The notes under the pieces: generated by a model
The model's database searches: none
What the model saw: the letters and a program-made list of their open reading frames with translations, nothing else
What the model was told of the DNA's origin: nothing
Program-made: the position numbers and the translations under genes
Part shown: one piece after another, positions 25,428 through 37,391 of the stretch
How positions within the stretch are numbered: the first letter of the stretch is position 1
Layout of the letters: every line of letters begins with the position of its first letter
NCBI GenBank assembly: GCA_963693305.1
Contig: OY855908.1
Span: 34,989,305-35,053,304 of the forward strand
Direction of reading: 5' to 3'
DNA: 64,000 bases
Source: Meandrina meandrites
Lineage: Eukaryota; Cnidaria; Anthozoa; Scleractinia; Meandrinidae

Positions 25428-25839
25428 CGTGTCCCATTATGAAAGGTGAAATATGTGGACCCCACGGCTCCTGTACTCGTAATCCACGTGCGTCGCAGCC
25501 GTGCGTTTGCTACAATGGTTATCATTGGAGCGATTTATCTTACTCTTGTGAGGATACTAACGAGTGTCTACTTGGTATCCACGATTGTGTGTCACCGGCC
25601 CGATGTATCAACACACCAGGGTCCTATCGCTGCGAGTGTCCTTCCCTCACAGGGTGGTCCTTCGATGGCACATCTTGTAAAGATACTGATGAGTGCCAGT
25701 ACCCAAACGTGTGCGATCCACAAGCTGTGTGCAGCAACTTTCCCGGTGGATTTAACTGCAGCTGTAACTTGGGATGGCGAGGACAAGGAGTACATCCTAT
25801 TTGCTTAGACATCAATGAATGTACTGAAGGGACAAATAG
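25428..25839 (+). CDS. exon B of the giant LNR/EGF protein
   Basis: Starts after acceptor ...attatag at 25421-25427 and ends AATAG|GTAACC at 25839/25840. The incoming phase 1 completes an Ala codon (G|CG) and joins the last EGF of exon A directly to CPIMKGEICGPHGSC. It codes for one EGF of the CGPHGSC type, two calcium-binding EGFs (NEC.../DEC... with the SYRC-C pattern) and the first nine residues of a third, which is split by the phase-2 intron. Length 412 nt. The reading frame is maintained through both junctions, which is strong support for the splice model. Confidence 0.88.
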
Positions 25840-26856
25840 GTAACCTCCGGTTGCGCTCCATTAATTTTTAAACTTTTGTTATTTGTCAAATATGGCCAAT
25901 CCTTTTTGTGCCGAGTAACAAAAATTGAATCTGCGATGGCTTAGATATCTTAAAAACTGATTCAGGCACGCAGATCCATAAAGGGTTGTCATGCATGCTT
26001 ACTTGTAAAGCATTTGCTATGCCCCGGAGATGAATTTAAACTAGGCCAATTTGACAGGTCAGATTGGTTAAGAAAGTTATTCCGTAATGATCGATTTTGG
26101 TAAACATTTTACCGTTAAAACGTTACAACAAACGTTAGGTTTCGTTAACCTCATGCCATCATTGTCAAAACTGCTCTCGAAAGTTGACGAGTCTTAAAAT
26201 ATGTTCATCCTTGAAATGTTTTTCCGATAACGGAATGTTAATGTCTCTCTACACGTTGATGGAAATGATGGCACGTATAACCGATATAACCGCATCGCGT
26301 AAATCAAGACCTGTTGTGCTTCGCTGGCGGACAGTTCAAGGAAGACACTCATTTGACTATCAACTGGAAAAGCTGACTTTTCCACCGTTAGCCCTTCGTT
26401 GGAGCAAAGTAGAGCACTATGGATTAAGTGTGTAATATATAAACACTAACAGTGGCCAAAAATTTACCAGTTGAATTTAACGAGTGGATGAAAAGAGTTA
26501 ACAAAAGTGACGAATTTGTTGAGTTCGTCTCCACTTTAAGAATGAGCGCCTAAGCGGCCGTCGATAAAGAGGTAAAAACGTTCTGGTTTAATTAGGTCCG
26601 GGTGTATTCAGTGAGAAATTGATTTTCAATGATTTTAGGGCTAGCCTTCTACTTTGCTCCGACGATGGACTACCTCTCGAACCGTCAGCTTTTCCCTGGT
26701 CTTCCAAATTCATTACGGTATGTATTTATCTTTATGAACTTCCAGTTGACAATGAACATGTTCGTTAAAGTCTTGCTAGTGTTTTCTTCTTTGTGTGTTT
26801 CATCCTGTTGGTTGTTCTTCTGACTTGAAAACAACTGTTTTTCCTTTTGACTACAG
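25840..26856 (+). other. intron B-C
   Basis: 1,017 bp, GTAACC...CTACAG, phase 2, splitting an EGF module after its first cysteine. I see no gene or repeat that I can name inside it. Confidence 0.8.
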
Positions 26857-27467
26857 ATGTCCAAATCCATCTCAATGTATCAACACACCTGGTAGTTATT
26901 ACTGTGTATGTAATCCAGGCTGGGAGAAAGTTTCAGCATTCCAGTGTGTGGACATCAATGAGTGCAGTCGTGGAATTGATGGATGTGATCGTAATTCTGT
27001 TTGCATAAATACACCTGGGAGTTGGAAATGCACATGCAATAACGGATGGTACCCAGACCCAACAGGTGCACGTTTGCCTACATGCAGAGATGTTAATGAG
27101 TGTGTAGACCTTCCGAATGCCTGCCCAGTACAATCGACGTGTACTAATACTGCAGGCTCATACCACTGCAACTGCCTGTCTGGTTGGAGAAATCAAGGCC
27201 CTCATACTTGTGCCGATATTAACGAGTGTTCCGATGGATCCTACAGCTGTCAATCCCACTCACAATGTCTTAATACCCAAGGTTCTTACCAGTGCAGATG
27301 TGTGTCTGGTTGGAGACACCAAAATTCTAGGACTTGTGTGGATATTGACGAGTGTTCAGAAGGATCGTACAGCTGCCCATCAAACTCATATTGCGTAAAT
27401 ACGCAAGGCTCATACCGATGCCACAAGTGTGGGCGCTGCTTCTATGTGGTTGGAACAAGTTGTCATC
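26857..27467 (+). CDS. exon C of the giant LNR/EGF protein
   Basis: Acceptor ttttgactacag at 26845-26856; donor TCATC|GTAAGT at 27467/27468. The AG from exon B plus A makes Arg and completes the split EGF (CPNPSQCINTPGSYYC). It then codes for INEC, VNEC, INEC and IDEC calcium-binding EGFs. The last one is modified: after NTQGSYRC it runs CGRCFYVVGTSC instead of the normal C-terminal EGF half. Length 611 nt, ending in phase 1, so at least one more exon is required. I could not identify it downstream; it may lie beyond a long repeat-filled intron. The same modified ending is found in the minus-strand exon at 56247-56501. Confidence 0.87.
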
Positions 27468-28072
27468 GTAAGTAACTTATGATCTTAAGTTTACAGTGTC
27501 TTGTCATTTTTTCCCATTTAATTAGTGTAATTATGCTTTACCGTTAATGAAAAGCCCTCGTCAGGTTTGCAGAAACGCAGATCTGTTGGGTACATAAATG
27601 TTTTAAAGTATTTTTACCCTCAGATGTACCCAAGCCCCATACCCCAGCCTGTTGGGTTTTCGTTGTTTAATGCGCTTTGAAAACGTATTAAGAGGCGGTC
27701 TCTGTTAAAACCACCCACTCAATTTCGCATCAAAAATAATTTTGCCTGAGACTCTGTCAACTGAAAGACTTTACCGAGGAAAGAACTAAAACAGATTTGG
27801 TTTGGTTTCGGGCCGCGTTAGGAGCCATTAAATATTTCCCCTGGTCAGGGCCAGTCGCAACGTCTTGAAAACTTAAAAATATGCCACGAGTTTTATATCA
27901 ATTTGCTCATAAACTTTCTAGTTTCTCATGACGGTTACAATTTTTCCCTCAATTTATCTGGAAAGGCGAAATTGACCATATTATGAACACTACTAATCGA
28001 TATCGACCGAAGGCTGAAAATTGCCTAGATTTAGAAGCTAATTTTACAAATTTGGCACCTGCTTGATGTCTC

Positions 28073-28135
<63 letters not shown>

Positions 28136-28184
28136 TGATGATGATAATAATAATAATAATAATAACAATAATAATAATAATAAT
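28073..28184. repeat. (AAT)n microsatellite, probable LINE 3' tail
   Basis: About 110 bp of AAT/TAA units with a short ATG-substituted stretch near 28132-28145. It lies about 190 bp beyond the stop of the minus-strand LINE, on its 3' side, as expected for CR1/L2-type elements that end in short tandem repeats. Confidence 0.85.
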
Positions 28185-28371
28185 CAACTTTATTTTTCGA
28201 GGGTGACACTTAACAGTAAACACTGATGAACTCGTAGCCCTCTAAACAAATTCAAAATAAACGTATATATACATATAAATAGTGAAGGAATAAAAACTAA
28301 TCTACAAACGATATAAAATGTAATTTATCTAAGAATTAATACAATATATATAAATATGTAAAAAGAATAAC

Positions 28372-28930
28372 CTAGGATATAGTAAAATGATGAATATGGT
28401 CAAAGGACTTTAAAAAATACTTATATAAAGACTTCTTAAGAATTTCTAAACTAGAGCTACTCTTAATTTCATTAAGAAGTGAATTCCAAAACCTAGTGGC
28501 CGATACTTGAAAAGTCCTAGCACCTTTGATTCTCTTTTATACTTCGGACAAATCAAATTTAAAAACCCATATCTACTTCGTCTTTCACTAGAACGTATAT
28601 CAATATTTCGTTTGAGTAATTCAGACATATAATCGGGACAAACTCCACTCAAACGTTTGTGAACTGGTGCGCATTTGTTTATCTTAGCTTCATGAAAAAA
28701 GGGTAACCAACTAAGTTCTTTAAAAAGATCTGCACTATTTGCTCTAGTGTCAGCGTTGAGAATAACGCGTGCAGCACGCTTCTGCAGCCTGAAAACCTTA
28801 TTTAGATTGTCAACAGATGTGGAAACCCACACGCCAGAGCCGTACTTGCTTTATCATGGCATTGTAATAAAGAATTCGTTGATCTAAAGGTAAATAACGC
28901 CTGATACAGCTCTAGCCTATACAGCCGAAA
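28372..28930 (-). pseudogene. 3' end of a CR1/L2-like LINE ORF2
   Basis: On the minus strand the peptide LQKRAARVILNADTRANSAD followed by LFKELSWLPF is the thumb/C-terminal signature of CR1-clade reverse transcriptases. It is preceded in another frame by YLPLDQRILYYNAMIK and followed, after a second frameshift near 28530, by ATRFWNSLLNEIKSSSSLEI to a stop at 28372-28374. The rest of the element is missing (5' truncation near 28930). Confidence 0.85.
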
Positions 28931-31841
28931 AGTGCCGCCCTTCATCTGCAAAAATATGCAAAATCCCATGCACGTTTTCAGTATTTTAAAATTTATGTCC
29001 GTTTGTATCAGCACATGTACAAGCATTTGCGATTTTTTCGTCGGTATCGAAATCAACATATCTCGAGCAGATTTTGTCATTAATACAGCTTACCAACAGC
29101 TTACCTGCTTCGCTATTCGAGCTTCTGTCCACCTTGAGAAGTTTTTCAATCTCCAGGCTGCTGAATTCCATAATAACTCCAGCAGATAAGTGAGTATTGC
29201 CTTCGAAACTTGAGCACGGCAACTATTGGGACTCATGGCAGCGAACCCCAGTTCGAAACAATGGCGACATTTCGTGTTAAAAATCCATTGAAACATTACT
29301 TCCGAGCTAAATTCCTTCACACTTCAGACAATGACCTCTCCAAGTCCGTTATTAAGAATAAAACCCAGATTTTCGGGCTTTTATTTGGAAGACATCCTCC
29401 AATTTATACTGCTGAACGATCGAGTACAAGTGTGATGCTGCTTCCTCAGAGGTCCGCATGAAACCTCATGAGTAAAACCGCTAGCAAGGGTTTTGAATGA
29501 AGTCTTTGGCATTTTGGGGAAAAGTAGAATTTAATTCGAATTCATGATAAAGGGGGGAGGGGGCATTTTGTCACTAAAGAGTCTCTGGCCAGGTTATCAT
29601 AGCTTTCTGAATGCAGGAATAACATAAACCCTGACCAGTTGCAAACGTGTCACGTAAGTCAGCTAAGAGGAACTGTGCGCGAATGTGAGCTGATCCTTAA
29701 CAGGTCGGGGTTGCAACTCGAACTATCCTCGGATCAGCTTGAAAAACAGTGGATCTGTGAGAAAAATTGTTCCGAAATGGCGGACGATCTCGACGGAACA
29801 AGTTGTATTTACGTTTAGAAAAGCACCAGAATTTACTAAAAATCGGAAATGTATAAAAAGCACATCAGACATTTCCACCTCCACGATCGGAGAAAATACT
29901 ATTTTGCTATTTAACAACCGAGTGAAAATGGGCGAATACCAAAAACTAAAGCTAGTTTTTACCTACCTTGAAAACGGAGCGGGAAATGGCATCATAAATG
30001 GCGGTTTAATCGGGGGTGGTAAAAGAATCATGAATAACAAATGAATATGCTTCCATCGATATTGCAGGCGTGTGAATATAGAATGCAACTACTAAACTGC
30101 TTAACAGTTATATCACAGAAATGGCCGAAAATAGCATTTCCGAGCGTCTAATTTTCAAAATTTTCTGGGGGAGCATGCCCCCAGACCCCCTACAGGAAAC
30201 CCCGAAAACGCGATTCAAATCTTCATCCCTTACCTATCAACTTGACAGTGATTAGGTATATTACACACAGTGAAGTTATTTTCAAAACTGGATGAAACAA
30301 ATGACAAATGAATCATAAATATCGAATGAAATTTTTAAATGAATCACGAATCATTGAGGTAAACATGGATGAAACAAATGACAAATGAATCATAAATATC
30401 GAATGAAATTTTTAAATGAATCACGAATCATTGAGGTAAAACAAGACAGGAATCGTGAATCGTGAAAGTCCAATGATTCCGCTTCCACCCCCGAGGTTTA
30501 AGGCCAAGATACTGCAAAACACAAACGAACGAACTCCAAAAATCTCGGCAAAATGGCCGCTAAAGCTTCATAATCAACTTCCGGAAATACGTCTGAGTTC
30601 GAAGGCTATTGTATTGAAACAGCCAATCAAAAAAATTCGAATTCGAATAATTCCATTTCCCCAGAGTTTCACCCGGCGACTAAACCGCTGACCGTGGAGC
30701 CTGTGGACTCTGGGAACGAGATTGGTAACTTGTGTGGATCATTGAGGAGCCGAGAAATTGGTAATTCTTTGCAACGTGCCCATTCCAATCGATGTCAATA
30801 CATTGCTCTGTAATTATACAAATCATGTCTGCGATTAAATAATTCTACAGGTTGAATATTAAATCTTTCGACCTACAATTTGGTGAAAAGTATATCTGAA
30901 TGACTCTTATGAACCCTACATTATTATTTTTGGCGAAAATCATTTACTGTTTACAAAGGTCGCGCTCATTAATAAATTCACTAGTCAAATTTCTTGAGGG
31001 GGTGTTATCTTGTAAAGCTTTAATTCTCCGAATTTTGAACATCGATTCCTCTAAATCTTATCAAGGATATTAGGGGATGATTGAATTACATCATGCTTGT
31101 AGTTTTACTGGCAGCTCGCAAGTTACGGTGATATTTCAAGCTATCAAAGTTAAACTGCAGATAATGCGATTTTGTGTCCACGTTTTCTGCTGGAATAGCG
31201 CACCAAATTAAATGACTATATAACCTAGTGATAAATCATAACCTCTTTTGTGCCCTGACAGAAAGAAATTTCTCGAATTCATTAATTCCTAGAAGTTATT
31301 GACTTCTAAAAGAGTAAAAAGGTGAATTCTTAACTTTGAAACGTTATATCTGTTTTTTGAAAGGGAGTTTGGTAAATTCGCTTCTGTCAGGGCACAATAG
31401 AGTACACCAAGTTTATGTTTCTAGCGAATCAACTCCCAAAATTCTGTATCGGTGGAGAAAACTTGGACACAAAATTGCAGGTTCTGCCGCTTCCGAAACT
31501 CTTCCGAGTCAGTGTTTACAACAACGTGCGCTTTATTCGAAGCTTCGAATATAATTATGCTGAATTATGATAATTCGCTACGTTCCAGCGCACGGGACAC
31601 AAAGCTGAGAACAATAACGTGTAATTACTTATACAAAGAACTTTAAGAAATATATTCTCATGAATGTTTCGATTGTTGTCGGCTTCAGTCGGCGCACTTC
31701 GTGCATACTCTTAAAATAATGCATACATAATTATAGCAAGGGTCCTGCGCGACCTTAACAGCCGAGAAATAAGCAATTGTTTGCAACATGCTCTTGAAAA
31801 ATCTCCAAATGAAATGCTTAAATTATTAAAATTATTACAAA
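28931..31841. other. intergenic or intronic DNA, no gene recognised
   Basis: AT-rich with short frames of no recognisable family. A GGGGGAGCATGCCCCCAGAC word near 30169 is of a type common in repeats. It could be part of a very long intron after exon C. Confidence 0.45.
30290..30443. repeat. 77-bp tandem duplication
   Basis: GATGAAACAAATGACAAATG starts at 30291 and again at 30368, and the two copies are identical through ATTGAGGTAAA. The perfect identity implies a recent event. Confidence 0.92.
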
Positions 31842-31925
31842 GTTACGATAGCTCAGTTGATAGAAAGCAGTCCTTTGTAAGACGCGCCACTTGTCCGGTC
31901 GTTGGTTCGACTCCGGACGGTAGCA
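31842..31925 (+). pseudogene. tRNA-like sequence, probably a tRNA pseudogene or SINE head
   Basis: Contains the A-box-like TAGCTCAGTTGATAG and B-box-like GGTTCGACTCC with a TTTGTAA loop between, ending GGTAGCA; a T-run follows. The acceptor pairs only 5 of 7 positions and the anticodon stem cannot form properly, so it is unlikely to be a working tRNA. Confidence 0.5.
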
Positions 31926-32459
31926 TGGACTTTTTTTATTTCTTTTCTAGGCTTTTTTTTTAATCAGTAAACTTTTAATTAAATTTGAAATGTAAAGGTA
32001 TAACATGGAACCGACACAACATTTTATTTTGATATTATGTGGATGCGGGCCAATCGAAAGTCCGCTATTTCAGTAAAACTTCAGTCGCTGAAATCGAAGG
32101 AATGAGAACGCTGCTGGTGTAGAAAAACATCCATCGGATCAATTAGGGTCGCCCACTACGTCTCGAAACGAGTTACTTCATTGGTTCTTAAAACAATAGA
32201 TAACTGGTCATAACAATGCCCCTAGCCCTGAACAACAATAGAGGTAGTGTTTACAGCGGGCGAATGAAAATAGAGGTTCCAGAGAGGTAGTGCCTTACTG
32301 ATCAATTACGTACTGATAAACAATTACATTAAGGGTCCCAAGTAGAATTTACCGTTTTGTGGTTGCAAATCCGGACTATTGAATAATAAGGCTCACAAGA
32401 CATTGTGACAAAATAGCTTCCAACAAAGCTGTTAAATATTATTATCCTTGACGTTTATT

Positions 32460-32510
32460 AAGTAAGAGATAAACACCGAGAACGGAGGTATTAATCCGTA
32501 TACATCCCGA

Positions 32511-32555
<45 letters not shown>

Positions 32556-32575
32556 AGGTATTTATCTGACTTATT
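32460..32575. repeat. foldback with gagggccgtaggcccgag loop
   Basis: Arms 32460-32508 and 32526-32575 are inverted copies of about 49 bp with several mismatches (AGATAAA.ACCGAGAACGG / GTTCGAGGTATTTATCT). The short GC-rich loop is itself palindromic (gggcc-gta-ggccc). Confidence 0.85.
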
Positions 32576-33437
32576 TTATGATATTATTCATGAGGGATCA
32601 TTATATAAAGCCCGTTTCCAAGAGGACAAAAGCCATCTAATTAGTAGTGCATCGGCTCCGAGCGTAAACAATGTAGTCTTTGTTGTTTTTTATTGTTGCC
32701 ATTGTGTGGTTTTCTCAGAATAGCCCGATCGTGCATTTCCACGGATTTCGCGATTTATTGTGATTGCAACCTTATTTGAATAACACAAGCTTGTTTTGAT
32801 GGTTTGTTTTGCACTGTGTGTTGTTCGCAAGGAACGGTTTAGCGTGTTTTGTACAGCGTCTAATGGTAGTAGTAAACGTACGAAGAAATTGAAACCTCGA
32901 CAGGAACGGATAAAAAAAATTATGAAGAGTTGAACCAAGGACAGGAACATGGGCTGCTCGGAACACCAGATAAGTTGTAAGGAAACGTTTAGGATTCTCA
33001 ATTTTTCAAGAATGAGATGCACGTTGTTGTTGAACTCAAGAGGAAGGAATTTTTAACTGAGGCAGTGTGCAGCGACAATTAAATTTGAGAACGGCATGAC
33101 GGAAATTCAACCGAACTTAGCTGATCTTTTATGATTCCATTGACATGAATTTTATATTTCCAAAATGAATTTAGAAATGGAAGAAGGCTTTGTTGTTTCA
33201 AAGACTTAAACTTTTTAGGGAAAGCTAACTAAAAAAAAAAATTATTTGGCCTTTTTTTTTTTTTTTTTTTTCTGGATTTGAGTTACAAAATACAAATATT
33301 ACAGTGTGCTAGTGTGTTAGTGTATTAATAACAATGTGCTAATAGACAGGAAAAAAAATAAAAATAAAAAGATTTACATATACCACCATGCATACGCCTA
33401 CCACCGTAACCACATATTTTAAAATATCGCAGTAAGT

Positions 33438-35040
33438 TTACGTAAGTACTTTAATTAGTTTCTCCCATTTCTTAAAGTGTTTGTCTAATTTGTTATTCTC
33501 CCTAGCAATATGGAGCTCAATGCTATATATACGTCGGGTTCTTGCAATAAAACCTGAGAGATTTTGCAAGTTCTTTTGGCACCTCATGGAATAAATATAA
33601 TATTTACCCAACAATAACATATGATTAATTATAATAAAGTCATCTACACTGTCAAATTTTCCAAATATTAAGTCTGTTTCTTTCAATGTATCAATGCGGA
33701 TGCCATTATCTCTTAGCCAGGACAAGATTTCCAGAATTCAGAAGATTTTGCACAGGAGAAAAGTAAATGCTCGATGGATTCTGCTTCCTTTTGGCAAAAA
33801 ATACACTTAGATGAGTCCACTATGCCAAGGCGAAAAAGCTTTTCATTTGTGTAAACAATGCAATTTAAGACTTTATATTGAAATTCCCTGATTTTTGATT
33901 CTAATGTAGTACAGAAGGCTAAGGAATAAACTTTCTCCCAATTAACAATTGTGTCAGGATACTTGTCTGCTAATTTCATTTTAGCAGAGGGCGGAATCTG
34001 TTTTTTCTCAATAAAGGATTGATAGACTTGCTTCGAAGAGACATCTAAGATTGGCACAAAGTTTTCCTTATCCAGCTTAATAGTTGGTAAGTTTGGGAAA
34101 GGTACAACTAATGACTCATCGCCAGAAGCTTTAGCAAGAGCACGCCATTCGGTAGGAATTGAATTTACAATGCTCATAAGAAAAAATCTCTGTTCTGGGG
34201 ATACTAAAGGGGAAATAGCGTCACGTGAAAAGAAATTATTTATAAAAATCACATCACCTATTTTTAAAAAGCCAAGTTCAATTAAATCCTTTCTATACAG
34301 GGACATTTTTCCAATACATAAAAACTTATTGTTCCAAATAATCTCGTTTAAAGCATCCTGAGATGAGCTTGGTTTCTTCCCATTTAGCTCCGACCACGCA
34401 TCGAGACATTCCTTATAATAAGGTGGAAACTGGATCTTGAGATAAGAGGTGTCAAAATTACAGTACAGGACAAAGCGTCCCCCAATCGGCGAAAGGAGCT
34501 TGGCGAAAATTGCCTTCCTAGGACTTTGATAGTCTTCCATGAATTTTTTTAGACAAATAACTCGCTTCGCTTTAATCATAGATTCAATATCCAACATTTT
34601 CAATCCTCCTTTTTTAAAATTTGAAATCAAAGCATGGCGTTTCACTTTATCCTTCCCATTCCAAATGAAACTATAAAAAATTGAGTTCGCCTCCTTAATT
34701 AGCTCTTTGGAAATCGTAATGACAGATGCCCTGTACATAAGTTTGGGGATGGCAAAGGTTTTAATAATTTGAATCCTTCCTATTAGGGACAAACCCCTCC
34801 ATTTCCACATGTTAAGTGATTTCTTTATATCCTTCAAGGTTTGTCTATAGTTCAAAGTGGTCTTTGTTTTAAGTCATATCCAAAATGCACCCCTAAAATC
34901 TTAATAATCTCACACACATTGTGCTTTGCAAAGTCTACCTGCTTAATATTGCTATTCCCAAGGGCTAGTATTTCAGTTTTTTCGTGATTAACCTGTAAGC
35001 CAGACTGGTTTCCAAAATTCTCAAGAATACGAAGCAATAC
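33438..35040 (-). pseudogene. 3' part of an L1/Tx1-like LINE ORF2
   Basis: On the minus strand three overlapping frames together give the C-terminal part of a non-LTR retrotransposon ORF2: GLQVNHEKTEILALGNS at 34852-35037, then WRGLSLIGRIQIIKTFAIPK and IWNGKDKVKRHALISNFKKG at 33713-34855, with a zf-RVT-type end (CIFCQKEAESIEHLLFSCAK), then a third frame to 33438. Frameshifts near 34853 and 33720 break it. A T-run at 33250-33272 on the plus strand is a plausible poly(A) tail. The endonuclease and RT catalytic core are missing (5' truncation near 35045). Confidence 0.85.
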
Positions 35041-35044
35041 AATA

Positions 35045-35155
35045 TACTCGAGTCTCTCCAGACCATTTCCAAACGGCTCTGCGAATGCTGGCTCCCGATT
35101 GAACAGAAAAAATCCTTTGTATTATTCTGCCCAATCGACCAACAGTAACTCCAGG
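35045..35155 (-). repeat. inverted partial copy of 37738-37842
   Basis: About 105 bp that are the reverse complement of the segment at 37738-37842 (CTGTTGGTCGATTGGGCAGA on the plus strand there). It begins exactly where the LINE 5' truncation occurs, so the LINE probably inserted into, or recombined with, a copy of this repeat. Confidence 0.8.
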
Positions 35156-35404
35156 GTTACTTTTGTGTGTTCTTAGGGGCTGTTAGGGACGGATCATTAG
35201 AAAAGTGATTGGCAAGGCAAATGTCCGAAAAAAAATTCATGCAAGGAAAAATGCAAAGGAAAAAATTCATGCACAAGATGAGCCACATTTTGATATTACA
35301 AACAAGAATCGAAAGGTGTTCCAAATTGCACCTTCCCATCGTGCGCTGCGGTCTTATTTTCGACGAAATTTAGTCAGCGCATTTTCTATGGCATGGTATA
35401 AAAT

Positions 35405-35563
35405 AGTTGCACAACACTTTCTCGTGGTATACTATGGAATATCTCACTTGTCACTTGTATTTTCTTCGTATACACACTCGCCTAAACGCACGTGTGTATA
35501 CCGAGGAAATACAAGTGACTCGTGGGATATTCCATATACCACTCGAAAGCGTTGCATAACTAG
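35405..35563. repeat. foldback with about 72-bp arms
   Basis: Arms about 35405-35476 and 35489-35563, roughly 85 percent identical as inverted copies (TGGTATACTATGGAATATCT / GGGATATTCCATATACCACT). The SINE-like sequence begins immediately to the right. Confidence 0.82.
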
Positions 35564-35565
35564 TA

Positions 35566-35682
35566 TGTACACCTGGGTGGAGAGAGACACTATGAGAGTA
35601 AAGTGTCTTGCCCAAGAACACAACGCACCCGGACCCGATCCGGAGTCCAGTGCACTAACCATTAGGCTACCGCGCCTCCTAC
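35566..35682 (-). mobile_element. tRNA-derived SINE fragment
   Basis: On the minus strand it starts GGAGGCGCGGTAGCCTAATG with the A-box-like TAGCCTAATGGTTAGTGC and ends with the CTTGGGCAAGACACTTTACT segment seen in many invertebrate SINEs. The B-box part is deleted. No tail is evident. Confidence 0.65.
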
Positions 35683-36634
35683 AATTAAACAAAATAGCAC
35701 TGTTTTTAATTAATTCAGTAACAAATTGTCCATGAAACAGATTTTCTGTTCTTAACATCACGCTACATCTACCACCAAACCAATCATGACATAACAATGA
35801 ATATGATAACTGGTGTATTGTGCCGTAGTAGGCCGTTACATTGAGTTTATTGCACATGAACGCCGTAGAAGGCGAGGACGATCTACAACAATAAAACCTA
35901 AATGACAGAGTCAAACGCGATTAAATCCTCTGAAATTTACGAAAACCTATAGCGGAGAATTGAATGCGCGTCAGAAGACACTCGGAGGCCAGGAAAAACC
36001 TACTTAAAAAACCCGCAACTGAACGGGAAAAATGTAGGACACCTTGCTGAATTATTGTATACGCAATTACGAAACCCAGCCGCAATCAATAGTTCACATA
36101 AAGTTGACGACGAAACCGACTTAATTAACCAAAGCAAACCGATGGAAAAAAGCTTAGTAAAATGTTTGACTGTAACGACCGAGAACTGACTCGCATACTA
36201 AAGAGCGTACTATTTATACCAAATACATTGCATGCATAGTAAATGCACATGCAAACACATGCCTACATTCCTTATAACTGTTCATCATCATAACACTTCA
36301 CAACTCATAACAAAACAGCTCTAAAAAATAGCGAACAGAAATCAATACTCTTTTAATGCGATGCAACCGAAGAGAATTTTCAATTCTCAAAACAATATTC
36401 CTGCAAAGGGCTAAGGTCAAAAAAAACATTCATGCAAAGGAAATGGGCCCCCCAAAAATTCATTCAAGCCAAAAATTCCCCCCCCCCCCCCCCACCCCCG
36501 TCCCTTACACAACAGTTTTATTTCACTTTACAGTAGAAAACCAAGAAAAGTCGGGGAATCATTTGGGATGTCAGAAAGAAATATATTTCAAGATCTACCG
36601 GGAAACTCAGGGGCAGATCCAGGAATTTTTGATT

Positions 36635-36665
36635 GGGGGGTGGGGTGGGGTGGGGGGGGGGGGGG
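36635..36665. repeat. G-rich tract
   Basis: Runs of 4-15 G separated by single T; about 140 bp after a 16-nt C run at 36478-36493, so the two could pair. Confidence 0.9.
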
Positions 36666-36847
36666 AGTCAAAACTTTGGTACAGAAAGGACTGTTGAACA
36701 TTTTGGGGGCAAATTAATTTTCTCCTCCCCCACCCCACCGCAACCACTCGCAGTAAATAACTTTCGTTTGGATTAATCAGAGGAATCGAAAATAGTGGCT
36801 TGTTTACCTATATGCGACGCATCGGCGGCCGTTCTGCACACTCGCCT

Positions 36848-36963
36848 GATCTCGTCTGGTATTGTGTGAAAATTAAAATTTGCACCTCAGTACAACTATA
36901 AATTCCAGACGTTTCGAGGCTTCTGCCTCTTCATCAGTGAATTTTTCAGGATCTCGTCTGGTA
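36848..36963. mobile_element. 88-bp insert carrying a hammerhead motif, with 14-bp target duplications
   Basis: The 14-mer gatctcgtctggta occurs at 36848-36861 and again at 36950-36963, bracketing exactly 88 bp that contain the minus-strand hammerhead motif. This looks like a target-site duplication around a severely truncated Penelope-like insertion or a hammerhead-only retrocopy. Confidence 0.6.
36902..36944 (-). ncRNA. hammerhead-ribozyme-like motif on a short insert
   Basis: On the minus strand: CTGATGA (36931-36937), helix II GAGGC/GCCTC with an AGAA loop, GAAACGTC (36908-36915). Helix I can form 4 bp (one G-U), and ACGT at helix III is self-complementary. As in the motif at 43015, there is one extra A before helix II. 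Confidence 0.6.
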
Positions 36964-37391
36964 CGTGCAGTAAAATGCACGCAGTGGGGAAAAATTGTTG
37001 ACGGCTGAAAAATAACGAGATACATTAAAGTATAAGAAAAAAAAAACGTAAATGAAACGTACACGCCAGTACTTTCGATACTTTTAACCCGAAATAAAAA
37101 TTTTACAAAATTGAGGCCTAGAAGCTCACATCAATCACCCATTTCATTTTTTTATTTTATTTTATTTTATTTTTTTTATTTTCGGATATTTGGGCCAACT
37201 GGATTTTCCCGTGCTGCAAAGAAATGCACGCAGTGCGGGCCAGACGAGTATGCCTCACCGCCCCCAATGCATCGCACAGGTAAACAAGACACTATTTACA
37301 GCGGTCTTACCCAATCGAGTATAAAAGGAACAACCATACCAATCCATGCTCATTGCCATTTCGATAGAAGACATTTCTTAGTGCTCTCGCT

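Noticed and set aside
30290..30443. CRISPR-like array
   Set aside because: Only two copies, adjacent without unique spacers, in an animal genome; it is a plain tandem duplication.
31842..31925. Functional tRNA gene with TGT anticodon
   Set aside because: The anticodon stem does not pair and the acceptor is imperfect; kept only as a tRNA-like pseudogene or SINE head.
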